Assembly: GCF_002115755.1 (NCBI RefSeq) | Contig: NZ_JFKA01000007.1 | Span: 1-64,000, forward strand | DNA length: 64,000 nucleotides | From: Thalassospira mesophila | GTDB lineage: Bacteria; Pseudomonadota; Alphaproteobacteria; Rhodospirillales; Thalassospiraceae | Direction of reading: 5' to 3' | Shown here: positions 47,339-56,167 of the stretch, in pieces | How positions within the stretch are numbered: the first letter of the stretch is position 1 | How the letters are laid out: each line of letters opens with the position of its first letter | Program-made: the position numbers and the translations under genes | Notes under the pieces: generated by a model | Databases searched by the model: none | What the model was told of the DNA's origin: nothing | The model's input: the letters and a program-made list of their open reading frames with translations, nothing else

Positions 47339-48946
47339 TCACATGCGGAAAACGCCAAACCGGGTTTCTTCCGCCGGTTTGTTAAATGCCGCCGACAGCC
47401 CAAGGCCCAGCACCATGCGGGTATCGGCCGGGTCAATTACGCCATCATCCCACAGGCGCGCCGAGGCGTAATAGGGGTGGCCTTGTTCTTCGTATTGCGC
47501 GCGAAGGGGGGCCTTAAAGGCTTCCTGCTGGTCTTGCGGCCAGGTTTCACCGCGTTTTTCCAGTGCGTCGGCTTTAATTTGCGTCAGCACATTGGCGGCT
47601 TGTTCCCCGCCCATTACTGAAATGCGGGCATTGGGCCACATCCACAAAAAGCGCGGGCTATAGGCGCGGCCACACATGCCGTAATTACCAGCCCCGAATG
47701 ACCCGCCGATCAGCACAGTGAATTTGGGTACTTTGGCGGTGGCAACGGCAGTAACCAGTTTGGCGCCGTCCTTGGCAATGCCGCCGCTTTCGTATTTTTG
47801 ACCAATCATAAAGCCGGTAATGTTTTGCAAAAACACCAGCGGAATGCCGCGTTGCGCGCACAATTCAATGAAATGGGCACCTTTAAGCGCACTTTCGGAA
47901 AATAAAATGCCGTTATTGGCAATAATGCCGACGGGATAGCCAAATATGCGGGCAAAGCCGGTGACCAGTGTGGTGCCATAAAGGGCCTTGAACTCGTCAA
48001 ATTCTGAACCATCCACAATGCGGGCGATAATTTCGCGCACGTCATAGGGTTTTTTGGCATCCGCCGGAATTACCCCGTAAATCTCGCGCGGGTCATAGGC
48101 CGGTGCGGCGGGTTCATGCAGGGTGATGCCGGGGTTTTTGGTCCAGTTCAGGTTTTTTACAATGGTGCGCGCAATTGACAGGGCGTGGGCGTCGTCCTGG
48201 GCGTAATGGTCGGTCACACCCGATGTTTTGCAATGCACATCGGCCCCGCCCAGGTCTTCGGCGGAAACAACTTCGCCGGTTGCGGCCTTTACCAAAGGCG
48301 GGCCGCCCAAAAAGATCGTGCCCTGATTGCGGACAATAATGCTTTCGTCCGACATGGCGGGCACATAGGCGCCGCCCGCGGTGCAAGACCCCATGACAAC
48401 GGCAATTTGCGGAATACCCTTGGCCGACAGATTGGCCTGGTTAAAAAAGATGCGGCCAAAATGATCGCGGTCGGGGAAAACATCGTCCTGACGGGGCAGG
48501 TTGGCACCGCCACTATCAACCAGATAAAGGCAGGGCAGGTGGTTTTCCAGCGCAATTTCCTGCGCGCGCAGATGCTTTTTGACCGTGATGGGGTAATAGG
48601 ACCCACCCTTGACCGTGGCATCATTGGCGACAATCACGCATTCAACGCCCGATACCCGGCCAATGCCGGTAACGATGCCTGCGGCAGGCACATCTTCATC
48701 GCCATACATGCCCCATGCGGCCAGTTGAGAAAGCTCTAGAAAGGGCGATCCGACATCTAACAACTGGCGAATGCGTTCGCGCGGCAATAATTTGCCCCGG
48801 CCCGTATGGCGGTTACGGGCACGTTCACCGCCGCCCAGTTTGATTGTGCTGATTTGTTCGCGCAAATCGGCGACCAGTTTTTCCATCTGGTCGGCATTGC
48901 TGCGAAAGTCTTCGGCGCGGATATTGATGGCGGATTTTATCTGCAT
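47339..48946 (-). CDS. mccB: Methylcrotonyl-CoA carboxylase beta subunit
   Basis: MccB (LiuB) transfers the carboxyl group from biotin to 3-methylcrotonyl-CoA. The 535-residue carboxyltransferase starts at 48946 (AGGA upstream). The two crotonase-like halves show [25 protein letters not shown] and [24 protein letters not shown] (shown in part as [12 protein letters not shown]), typical of this subunit. First gene of the operon; the promoter with a MerR-type site is at 49045-49075. No isovaleryl-CoA dehydrogenase gene lies in the operon. Confidence 0.95.
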   Translation of the reverse strand: MQIKSAINIRAEDFRSNADQMEKLVADLREQISTIKLGGGERARNRHTGRGKLLPRERIRQLLDVGSPFLELSQLAAWGMYGDEDVPAAGIVTGIGRVSGVECVIVANDATVKGGSYYPITVKKHLRAQEIALENHLPCLYLVDSGGANLPRQDDVFPDRDHFGRIFFNQANLSAKGIPQIAVVMGSCTAGGAYVPAMSDESIIVRNQGTIFLGGPPLVKAATGEVVSAEDLGGADVHCKTSGVTDHYAQDDAHALSIARTIVKNLNWTKNPGITLHEPAAPAYDPREIYGVIPADAKKPYDVREIIARIVDGSEFDEFKALYGTTLVTGFARIFGYPVGIIANNGILFSESALKGAHFIELCAQRGIPLVFLQNITGFMIGQKYESGGIAKDGAKLVTAVATAKVPKFTVLIGGSFGAGNYGMCGRAYSPRFLWMWPNARISVMGGEQAANVLTQIKADALEKRGETWPQDQQEAFKAPLRAQYEEQGHPYYASARLWDDGVIDPADTRMVLGLGLSAAFNKPAEETRFGVFRM

Positions 48947-49044
48947 GTCCCGTCCTGCTGGGTCGAAACCAAACCGCTTCGGGCCAGCCAAGTGGCAGGC
49001 GGCGCGGCCCACATAAATGTTATTCTGGCCTGTTGGCCATGCGC

Positions 49045-49075
49045 TTGTTATGGCGGAAGTTTACGTAAACGGCAA
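49045..49075 (-). promoter_or_regulatory. MerR/LiuR-type promoter of the leucine degradation operon
   Basis: On the minus strand TTGCCG (49070-49075) and TAACAA (49045-49050) are separated by 19 bases, longer than normal, with the palindrome GTTTACGTAAAC (49059-49070) between and overlapping the -35. Over-long spacers with an internal dyad are typical of MerR-family activation, and LiuR, the known regulator of liu operons, is a MerR protein. The link is inference. Confidence 0.6.
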
Positions 49076-49456
49076 GCATAAATTGGTATTTCAGTACCGA
49101 ATAAACGTATATGGCCTGCGCGAGGGATTTTTCCCCGTTCGAAACAGGAAATTTCTTTGATACTGAGTTGATTTTAAATAAAATTTATTGCGGTGCAGGC
49201 GCGCGCTTTAAGGCTGCTTCTGATCGCTTGGCCGCGCGGTGGTGGCCACAATTGCGCCGCTGTCCGGTTTTCCGTCTGGTCATATGCCGCATTTATGGCG
49301 GCACGCAGGGGGCTTGTGCGCCAGAGCGGAGGGTGGACAAGCAAGGGATTCGCCGGGGGGATGTCGATAGTTTTGTGCAGGCAAAAAATGCGAGGCAAAG
49401 ACCGGCACGGCGGGTTGGCTTGATGGTGGCGTGCCGGTTATGCTCCAGGGAAAAAC
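49076..49456. other. Gene-free stretch upstream of the leucine operon
   Basis: About 380 bases between the operon promoter and the terminator of the downstream isomerase gene. Open frames here are short or run antisense into the isomerase gene and show no domain. An 8-bp perfect inverted repeat (accggcac 49401-49408 / gtgccggt 49431-49438) encloses a GC-rich loop. No other element recognised. Confidence 0.45.
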
Positions 49457-49487
49457 AGAACAGGCAGTGTTTTGTTCTGCCTGTTCT
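49457..49487. terminator. Terminator after the first DsbA-like isomerase gene
   Basis: An 11-bp perfect stem (agaacaggcag / ctgcctgttct), 9-base loop; on the minus strand TGTTTTT follows. It lies 7 bases past the isomerase stop. Confidence 0.85.
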
Positions 49488-49493
49488 TAATTT

Positions 49494-50090
49494 TCAAGCG
49501 TGGCTTTTGATCCACTGTTCCAGGTGGTCCATGCGGTCATTGCCGAAAAACGGCTCGTCCTTGTAAAAAAAGAACGGTGAGCCAAAGGCACCCCGGGCGA
49601 TGGCGTGGTCGATTACCTCGCGCAGATGCTGTTTCCATTTCGGGTCGACGATGGCTTCGCGAAGCGCACCAGCATCAATCTCGTGGCGGGTCGCTGTGGC
49701 GATCACGGTTTCGGGGTCGCTCATATCCAGGCCATCGGCAAAATAGCCCCGGTAAATATCATGGGCAAATTTTTGCGCCAGTTTGGGATCGAAACTGGCG
49801 ATCCAGTAAAAGGCGCGGCTGGGTGCCAGGGCGGCATAGGGGAATTTGGCGGGGATTTTAAAGGGGGTGCCTTGCAGGCGCGCGCAACGTTCCATGTCAT
49901 GACGGAAATAGTCGCCGCGAATCGGTTGTTCGATCAGGGGGCTTTGCCCCGTTTGCTTAAATGCGGCACCGATCAGAAACGGACGCCAATGCACCGTAAC
50001 GCCGCAGCGTTGCGCCAGATCATCGATCCGTTCGCTGGCGAGATAGCCATAAGGGGAGGAGAAATCGAAGTAAAAATCCAATTCTGACAT
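49494..50090 (-). CDS. 2-hydroxychromene-2-carboxylate isomerase family (DsbA/kappa-GST fold)
   Basis: A 198-residue thioredoxin-fold protein of the kappa-GST group, starting SELDFYFDFSSPYGYLASERI, where the first serine of the SSPYGYL motif binds glutathione and replaces the CXXC of DsbA. The ending GSPFFFYKDEPFFGNDRMDHLE is the family C-terminus. The archetype isomerises hydroxychromene carboxylate in naphthalene breakdown, but no aromatic pathway genes are near, so glutathione-linked catabolism or detoxification is a guess. A paralogue lies at 58004. Confidence 0.88.
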   Translation of the reverse strand: MSELDFYFDFSSPYGYLASERIDDLAQRCGVTVHWRPFLIGAAFKQTGQSPLIEQPIRGDYFRHDMERCARLQGTPFKIPAKFPYAALAPSRAFYWIASFDPKLAQKFAHDIYRGYFADGLDMSDPETVIATATRHEIDAGALREAIVDPKWKQHLREVIDHAIARGAFGSPFFFYKDEPFFGNDRMDHLEQWIKSHA

Positions 50091-50220
50091 TGCTTACCGT
50101 CCCTGTTGATCAGTTTATTTTCCCTGATCGTTACGGATTTGCAGGCAAATATGCTACTTTAAAATCACAAACGGGTGATTTTGCCAAAGTCAGCCTAGCC
50201 GATACTCTCGGGAATGCCGG

Positions 50221-50694
50221 TTATATAATTGTGATTCCCGGGCGCACCTTAACTTCTTCCATCACCACATAGGTGTGGGTTTGGCTAACCCCTTCGATGG
50301 ATGACAGGCGTTCAAGAAATTCGCGGTAGGCATACATGTCGGACACCCGCGATTTCATCAAATAATCGAAACCACCGGCCACCATGTGGCATTCTTCGAC
50401 TTCGGACAATTTGCGTACCGCATTGGAAAATTTATCGAACACATCAGGTGTGGTGCGGTCCAGCGTGATTTCGACAAAAACCACCAGCGACTGGTCCAGC
50501 TTGCGGGGGTCCAGCCGTGCCATATAGCCAATGATAAAACCCTGCTGTTCCAGGCGGCGCACACGCTCAAGACAGGGGGTCGGGCTTAGATTGACCCGGC
50601 GGGACAGTTCCACATTCGACATTCTGCCATCATGTTGCAGTTCCCGCAGGATTTGCTTGTCGATCTTATCGAGATTTTTGACATTCTTCTGCAT
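50221..50694 (-). CDS. putR: Lrp/AsnC family regulator, probably of putA
   Basis: A 157-residue Lrp-type transcription factor: winged helix-turn-helix at about residues 8-68 (LDKIDKQILRELQHDGR, LSPTPCLERVRRLE), then the RAM effector domain (about 75-150). Divergent from putA with a 225-base intergenic region. In Agrobacterium, Rhodobacter and relatives a divergent Lrp-type PutR activates putA in the presence of proline, so the same role is likely here. The match of position, not sequence alone, supports the symbol. Confidence 0.85.
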   Translation of the reverse strand: MQKNVKNLDKIDKQILRELQHDGRMSNVELSRRVNLSPTPCLERVRRLEQQGFIIGYMARLDPRKLDQSLVVFVEITLDRTTPDVFDKFSNAVRKLSEVEECHMVAGGFDYLMKSRVSDMYAYREFLERLSSIEGVSQTHTYVVMEEVKVRPGITII

Positions 50695-50722
50695 TTATTG
50701 GCCTCAGCCAGTGTTTCAAGCT

Positions 50723-50765
50723 GCATTATAGAAGTTATGCTGGATGATATATCGCAATTTTGCGA
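50723..50765. promoter_or_regulatory. Operator candidates between putR and putA
   Basis: Two dyads stand side by side: GCATTA-6-TTATGC (50723-50740, one mismatch) and TCGCAA-2-TTGCGA (50752-50765, perfect arms). They lie 29 bases upstream of putR and about 160 bases upstream of putA in AT-rich DNA, as expected for Lrp-family binding. Confidence 0.45.
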
Positions 50766-50919
50766 AAAATGGCAGCATATTTTTCTAAATCGTCATTATT
50801 CTGGAGCCATTACAGAGGCCCTTGCGTTTCAACTATGTCGGGAAAAGCGGATGATAACCGTCCCGCATGATTGATGCGCCTGATTGCGGGCCGCGTCTTT
50901 TTGAACAGGGAGTTTTTGC

Positions 50920-53900
50920 GTGATGTTTCGTTCCCCCTTGCCAGTAACCGATAAATTGCGGGCCAAGATTTTGGCGACATATCGGTGCGATGAAGAAGCC
51001 GTTGTCAATTACCTGATCGAACAGGCAACGGTATCGCCACAAGACAAGGCAAGGGTGCAGGAAAAGGCCTATCAACTGGTGGCCAATGTGCGCGCTGCCG
51101 ATACAGGCAAGACCGGCATCGATGCATTGCTGCATGAATATGAACTGACCAGCAAGGAAGGCGTGATCCTGATGTGTCTGGCCGAAGCATTGCTTCGTGT
51201 GCCCGATGCGGTGACTGCCGATAAACTTATCCAGGACAAATTGTTTGATGCCGACTGGAACAGCCATTTGGGCCATAGCGGCAGCTTTTTTGTTAATGCC
51301 TCGACCTGGGGATTGATGCTGACCGGGCGGGTTATTCGGTTTGGTCGTGAAGACCGTGCCAACCCCGGTGCCTTGGTTAAACGCATGATTGCCCGGTCGG
51401 GCGAGCCGGTTATTCGCCGGGCGTTTAATCAGGCCATGCGCGTGATGGGCCGCCAGTTTGTGATGGGCCGCACCATTGCCGAGGCCGCCGAACGCGCGCG
51501 TGCGAACGAAGAAAAAGGTTACCGCTATTCCTATGACATGCTGGGCGAAGCGGCCCGCACCATGGAAGATGCGGATCGTTATTTCAAATCCTATGAAAAT
51601 GCCATTCATGAAATTGGTAAGGTTGCCAAAGGGCGCGGGCCAATCGACAGCCCCGGTATCTCAGTAAAATTATCGGCCATTCATCCCCGTTATGATTTTG
51701 CCAATCGCGACCGGGTGATGGATGAACTTGTCCCGCGCCTCAAGGCGCTGGTGATGATGGCAAAAAAACACGATATCGGCTTTACTGTCGATGCCGAGGA
51801 AGCCAACCGGTTGGACCTGTCGCTTGACGTAATCGAAGCCGTATTTGCCGACCCGGATCTTGATGGTTGGGAAGGCTTTGGCCTGGCGGTGCAGGCCTAT
51901 CAGAAACGCGCTTATCATGTGCTGGAATGGTTGGCCGATCTGGCAACCCGGGTGGGCCGTAAAATGATGGTGCGGCTGGTCAAGGGTGCATATTGGGATA
52001 CCGAAATTAAAAACAGCCAGGAAAACGGTTTTGAAGGTTACCCGGTTTTCACCCGCAAGGCGGCGACCGATGTTTCCTATATCGCCTGTGCGCGCTTGAT
52101 GCTGTCGCGCCGTGATGCGTTTTATTGCCAGTTTGCCAGCCACAACGCCCACACCGTTGCCGCCATTCTGGCGATGGCGGGCAATGACCGCACCTTTGAA
52201 TTTCAGCGCCTGCATGGCATGGGCGAGGCCCTGTATGAACAGATTGTGGGTAAAAACGGCGAAAACATTCCCTGTCGTGTTTATGCCCCGGTCGGCACCC
52301 ATGAAGATCTGCTGGCTTATCTGGTGCGGCGTTTGTTGGAAAACGGGGCCAATACCAGCTTTGTCAACCGCATTCAGGATGAACAACTGCCGATCGAGGA
52401 AATGGTCACTGATCCGGTTGAGAAAATGGCAGCCTTGCCGCGCAAGGCGCATCCGAAAATTCCGGCACCGGTTGATTTGTACGGGGCAGGGCGCGTTAAT
52501 TCACGCGGGATGGATCTAACCGACCCGACCAAACTGGTGCCGCTGGTTGAGCATATGAAAGAACTGGCCGGAACGGGCTGGCGTGCCGCCCCGCTGATCA
52601 ATGGCGAATGGCAGGATGGCGAAAGCCACGACGTGATCAGCCCGGTGGATCGCAGCGAAACGGTCGGCACGGTGGTTTTGGCCGGGGCCGAACAGGTGGA
52701 AGCCGCCCTTGTTACCGCCAGCGCCGGTTACCCGGCATGGAACGCCACACCGGCAAGCGAACGGGCAGCGTGCCTGCGTCGCGTTGGCGATTTGCTGGAA
52801 GATAACCTGGATACGTTTATTTTGCTGTGCCAGCGCGAAGCCGGAAAGCTTTATTCCGACGGGGTTGCCGAAGTGCGCGAGGCAGTCGATTTTTGCCGCT
52901 ATTACGCCAATCGCTGCGAAGAACTTTATCGCGACGGTAGCATGATGGAAGGGCGCGGGGTGTTTGTGTGCATCAGCCCGTGGAACTTCCCGCTGGCAAT
53001 TTTTCTGGGCCAGGTTACGGCGGCACTGGCGGCCGGGAATGCCGTTATTGCCAAGCCCGCCGAACAAACATCGCTGATTGCGGCAAAGGCCGCTGAGTTG
53101 ATTTTGGCTGCCGGTGTGCCGGGCAGTGCCTTTCAGTTGTTGCCCGGCTCGGGTCGCAAGCTGGGCGATATTCTGATCAATGATCGCCGGGTGGCCGGGG
53201 TGGCCTTTACCGGATCAACCGAAACAGCCCAGCTTATTAACCGCAACCTTGCCAAGCGGCCCGGCGCACCGGTGCCGCTTATTGCCGAGACCGGTGGCCA
53301 GAACGCCATGATTGTCGATTCTACCGCCCTTCCCGAACAGGTGGTGCAAGATGTGGTGATATCGGGTTTCCAGTCTGCCGGGCAGCGTTGTTCGGCTTTG
53401 CGGGTGCTGTTTGTGCAGGAAGATATCGCCGACAAACTTTGCCATATGCTGGTTGGCGCGATGAAGGAATTGCGGGTGGGTGACCCGGCCTATCTTGATA
53501 TTGATGTGGGGCCGGTGATTGACGATGCGGCGCGTGCCATGTTGCAAAAACATGCCGATCGTATGAAGCGCGAGGCAAAATTGCTGTATGCCTGCGACAT
53601 GTTGCCAGAAACCGACAAAGGCACATTTTTTGCCCCGCATTGCGTGGAAATTCCCAGCCTTGATATGCTGGAACGCGAGGTGTTTGGCCCGATTGTGCAT
53701 GTTGTGCGGTTCAAAGCCCGCGAGTTGGACAAGGTCTTGGACCAGATCAACGATGCGGGTTACGGCCTGACACTGGGTGTGCATTCGCGCATTGATGGCA
53801 CGGCACGCCACATTGCCGAGAAATTGCGGGTTGGGAACTGCTATATCAACCGCAACATGATTGGGGCGGTTGTCGGTGTGCAGCCTTTTGGCGGGCAGGG

Positions 53901-54732
53901 TAAATCGGGCACCGGGCCAAAGGCCGGGGGCCCGCATTATGTTGCGCGCTTTGCCAAACCGGTTGTTGATCAGGGCAAGGTTGCGGTGGGCGATACGACC
54001 ACGCCGAATGATCGCGAAACCATTTTTGTAAACACACCTGTCCCGACCAGCGAACTAGCCCGGCTTGGCAAAAGCCAGATCGAATGGCAAAAAACGCCCG
54101 GTGATAAACGCATGAATGCGTTGGAAAGCCTGGCATCGGCGCTGGTGGCGGAAGGCAGTGATGAACTGGCCGAAGGCGCACAACATTTTGCCGATTTTGC
54201 TGCGATTTCTCAAAATGGCTTTGTGGCACCGGTACGTTTGCCCGGACCGACGGGTGAAACCAACGATCTGGAATTGCTGGGCCGTGGGGTTTACCTGGTT
54301 CAGGCCGATCACGGGGCCGAACCGGGCCGGGTGATGCGCCATATTGCGGCGGCGGTGGCTGCGGGCAATGCGGTGCTGGTGGCGGGTAACGATAAATGGT
54401 TGTCGCGCGTGGAAAAGCAGTTTGCGACAAGTGATATGCCCAAATCATTGCTGTGTGTTGTTGGTGATGACGCCGGGTTGGCGACGATGAATGGCGGCAA
54501 CATTGCCGGTGTTTCGTGCGTGGCACCGTTGCCGCGTGTGACGGTGTTTAAACAGGTGCTGGCGCGGCGGGACGGGGCGATATTGTCGCTGATATCCGAT
54601 AGTGGCATTGAAGATGATGGTGCCCTGCCAGCCGAGATGTTCATGCATCGTTTTGCCACCGAAAAAACTGTGACCATCAACACCACGGCTGCCGGGGGCA
54701 ATGCGTCTCTGATGTCGATGGAAGAAGCCTGA
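50920..54732 (+). CDS. putA: Bifunctional proline dehydrogenase / P5C dehydrogenase PutA
   Basis: PutA oxidises proline to glutamate in two channelled steps. From GTG at 50920 (ATG at 50923 also possible) it has 1270 residues. There is no N-terminal ribbon-helix-helix DNA-binding domain; the FAD proline dehydrogenase barrel spans about residues 85-480 (FTVDAEEANRLDLSLDV, VRLVKGAYWDTEIK), the aldehyde dehydrogenase about 560-1000 with the catalytic cysteine in SAGQRCSALR, and a C-terminal domain ends in the conserved TTAAGGNASLMSMEEA. This is a type B PutA, with regulation left to the divergent Lrp protein. A terminator follows. Confidence 0.97.
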   Translation: MMFRSPLPVTDKLRAKILATYRCDEEAVVNYLIEQATVSPQDKARVQEKAYQLVANVRAADTGKTGIDALLHEYELTSKEGVILMCLAEALLRVPDAVTADKLIQDKLFDADWNSHLGHSGSFFVNASTWGLMLTGRVIRFGREDRANPGALVKRMIARSGEPVIRRAFNQAMRVMGRQFVMGRTIAEAAERARANEEKGYRYSYDMLGEAARTMEDADRYFKSYENAIHEIGKVAKGRGPIDSPGISVKLSAIHPRYDFANRDRVMDELVPRLKALVMMAKKHDIGFTVDAEEANRLDLSLDVIEAVFADPDLDGWEGFGLAVQAYQKRAYHVLEWLADLATRVGRKMMVRLVKGAYWDTEIKNSQENGFEGYPVFTRKAATDVSYIACARLMLSRRDAFYCQFASHNAHTVAAILAMAGNDRTFEFQRLHGMGEALYEQIVGKNGENIPCRVYAPVGTHEDLLAYLVRRLLENGANTSFVNRIQDEQLPIEEMVTDPVEKMAALPRKAHPKIPAPVDLYGAGRVNSRGMDLTDPTKLVPLVEHMKELAGTGWRAAPLINGEWQDGESHDVISPVDRSETVGTVVLAGAEQVEAALVTASAGYPAWNATPASERAACLRRVGDLLEDNLDTFILLCQREAGKLYSDGVAEVREAVDFCRYYANRCEELYRDGSMMEGRGVFVCISPWNFPLAIFLGQVTAALAAGNAVIAKPAEQTSLIAAKAAELILAAGVPGSAFQLLPGSGRKLGDILINDRRVAGVAFTGSTETAQLINRNLAKRPGAPVPLIAETGGQNAMIVDSTALPEQVVQDVVISGFQSAGQRCSALRVLFVQEDIADKLCHMLVGAMKELRVGDPAYLDIDVGPVIDDAARAMLQKHADRMKREAKLLYACDMLPETDKGTFFAPHCVEIPSLDMLEREVFGPIVHVVRFKARELDKVLDQINDAGYGLTLGVHSRIDGTARHIAEKLRVGNCYINRNMIGAVVGVQPFGGQGKSGTGPKAGGPHYVARFAKPVVDQGKVAVGDTTTPNDRETIFVNTPVPTSELARLGKSQIEWQKTPGDKRMNALESLASALVAEGSDELAEGAQHFADFAAISQNGFVAPVRLPGPTGETNDLELLGRGVYLVQADHGAEPGRVMRHIAAAVAAGNAVLVAGNDKWLSRVEKQFATSDMPKSLLCVVGDDAGLATMNGGNIAGVSCVAPLPRVTVFKQVLARRDGAILSLISDSGIEDDGALPAEMFMHRFATEKTVTINTTAAGGNASLMSMEEA

Positions 54733-54762
54733 TCGGGCAAATCTCGAGCGGTTCTGAACGGC

Positions 54763-54800
54763 AAAGTGCCCGCAGCGATGTGTTGTGGGCACTTTTGTTT
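54763..54800 (+). terminator. Terminator after putA
   Basis: A 12-bp stem (aaagtgcccgca / tgtgggcacttt, one G-U) with 9-base loop followed by TTGTTT, 31 bases past the putA stop. Confidence 0.85.
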
Positions 54801-54996
54801 GGAAATTTCAATAAAAGCGCAGCAATTACCGAAGATATTTTGAATTGCCATATTCGCGGACTTATTTCGTCATAATGTGTTGGCATAACAGCAAAAATCA
54901 TATGGTCGCGCCGGGCTTGCCAGCCGGGCGTATTATTTGAATAGTTGGCAAGTTTGAATGACGGCCCCACAGGCACGTAAAACAAGGAGCATCGCG

Positions 54997-55632
54997 ATGA
55001 CGAAGATTTCACAAGGGTGGCGCAAGACATTGCAGGTTGTCGCACTGGGTATTGTCTTTAGCGCTCCGCTGGCGGCTTGCGGTCCGTTGCAAATGCCGGT
55101 CGAAAACCGTGCGGGTGATGATCAATGGCTCGATACCAAAATCAAAACCGGCATTCTTGGCGATTTTGCCGAGGCGGATCACAGCTATCTGATTGATGTG
55201 AATGTCGATATCTGGAAACAACAGGTCATGGTGACCGGTATGGTTGATTCCAAGGGTAAATATTACGACGTCATGTCGATTATTCGCCAGGATAAGCGCA
55301 TCAAAAAGATTTACGACCACCTGCAAATCGCCGATGCGCAGACCGTGGCCGAATATCGTGATGCTGAACAGAAATATGGCGAGGAAAGTGCCGTACCGGC
55401 CGATTCGGCACAACAGTCGGTTTCTGATGCCTGGATCGAAAGCCAGATCAAGGCCTTGTTGCTGGCCGAAAAGGGTGTCGGATCGGTTAATTACCGGTGG
55501 CAGTCGGTTGGTAATGTTGTCTACATCATGGGGCAGTCAGCCAATAAGACCGAATATGACAAGGTGCTGAGCATCGTTCGTCGGATCAAGGGTGTCACCA
55601 AAGTGGTCAGCCATGTCTCGGTTATCGGATGA
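54997..55632 (+). CDS. Lipoprotein with two BON domains
   Basis: A 211-residue predicted lipoprotein; the ATG at 54997 follows AAGGAG at 7 bases. The signal peptide ends with the lipobox LAAC (C28). Two BON domains are visible: about residues 40-115 (WLDTKIKTGILGDFAEADHS) and about 140-211 (AWIESQIKALLLAEKGVGS). This layout matches DolP/OsmY-like proteins that bind phospholipids and guard outer membrane integrity. Function is inferred. A strong terminator follows. Confidence 0.88.
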   Translation: MTKISQGWRKTLQVVALGIVFSAPLAACGPLQMPVENRAGDDQWLDTKIKTGILGDFAEADHSYLIDVNVDIWKQQVMVTGMVDSKGKYYDVMSIIRQDKRIKKIYDHLQIADAQTVAEYRDAEQKYGEESAVPADSAQQSVSDAWIESQIKALLLAEKGVGSVNYRWQSVGNVVYIMGQSANKTEYDKVLSIVRRIKGVTKVVSHVSVIG

Positions 55633-55663
55633 TATTCTAAATAAACGATAATTTCCAAAAATG

Positions 55664-55697
55664 ATCCGCAACCTGTTTTGGGTTGCGGATTTTTTTG
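55664..55697 (+). terminator. Terminator after the BON lipoprotein gene
   Basis: A 10-bp perfect stem (atccgcaacc / ggttgcggat), 7-base loop, then T7. Confidence 0.92.
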
Positions 55698-55735
55698 TCG
55701 ATAAATCGCATTATTTGATCAAAATCATTTGAAAC

Positions 55736-55794
55736 GCATTCGCATTTGCATTATTGAGACTGGGTGTAACTAATAACTGATTGCATTTGCATTT
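55736..55794 (+). promoter_or_regulatory. Tandem GCATTN hexamers before bfd, possible iron-response site
   Basis: Three head-to-tail hexamers GCATTC-GCATTT-GCATTA (55736-55753) and two more GCATTT-GCATTT (55783-55794) directly abutting the bfd start codon. Tandem hexamer arrays resemble Fur-type operators, and bfd is often iron controlled; the assignment is inference. Confidence 0.45.
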
Positions 55795-56028
55795 ATGTTT
55801 GTTTGTGTTTGTAATGCCCTTAATCAGGGCGATGTAAAACGCGCCGCGACGCAAGGCAATGCCACGCGTCCGGCGGAAGTTTTCCGTTTTCACGGCTGCA
55901 AACCTCAATGCGGCAAATGTGCCTGTCATATGCGGGCTGAACTGAACCAGCATTGCTGCTTTGGCGAACATGGTCAGGATCGTGTTGTGGCCAATGTGGC
56001 GGCTGATCAGGCGATTGCGGCAGAATAA
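55795..56028 (+). CDS. bfd: Bacterioferritin-associated ferredoxin
   Basis: A 77-residue 2Fe-2S protein that in relatives reduces bacterioferritin to release stored iron. Cluster ligands C4 and C6 (CVC) and C39 and C42 (CGKC) match the Bfd pattern; further cysteines at 35 and 44 are extra. The C-terminus is about 15 residues longer than in E. coli. No Shine-Dalgarno is seen; GCATTT repeats abut the ATG. No bacterioferritin gene lies in the window. Confidence 0.9.
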   Translation: MFVCVCNALNQGDVKRAATQGNATRPAEVFRFHGCKPQCGKCACHMRAELNQHCCFGEHGQDRVVANVAADQAIAAE

Positions 56029-56102
56029 ACAAGATGTGCGGCGCTGTTATTGTGGCGGGTAACCGAACCGTTCTGTGGCGGCATCATGTTGTTAGTATTA
56101 AA

Positions 56103-56140
56103 AAAGGCGAAGCCATCGGGGCCTCGCCTTTGTTGTTTCT
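56103..56140 (-). terminator. Hairpin terminator after the leucine-type dehydrogenase gene
   Basis: Stem aaaggcga / tcgccttt with an inner gcc / ggc; on the minus strand T7 follows. It is 37 bases past the dehydrogenase stop and could also stop bfd transcripts on the plus strand. Confidence 0.75.
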
Positions 56141-56167
56141 GTCATCGGGCAAGATTATAAAGCGATG

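Noticed and set aside
49111-49566. 151-residue plus-strand open frame upstream of and into the isomerase gene
   Set aside because: No family, odd composition with many Arg and Cys, and it runs antisense through a terminator and into a supported gene.
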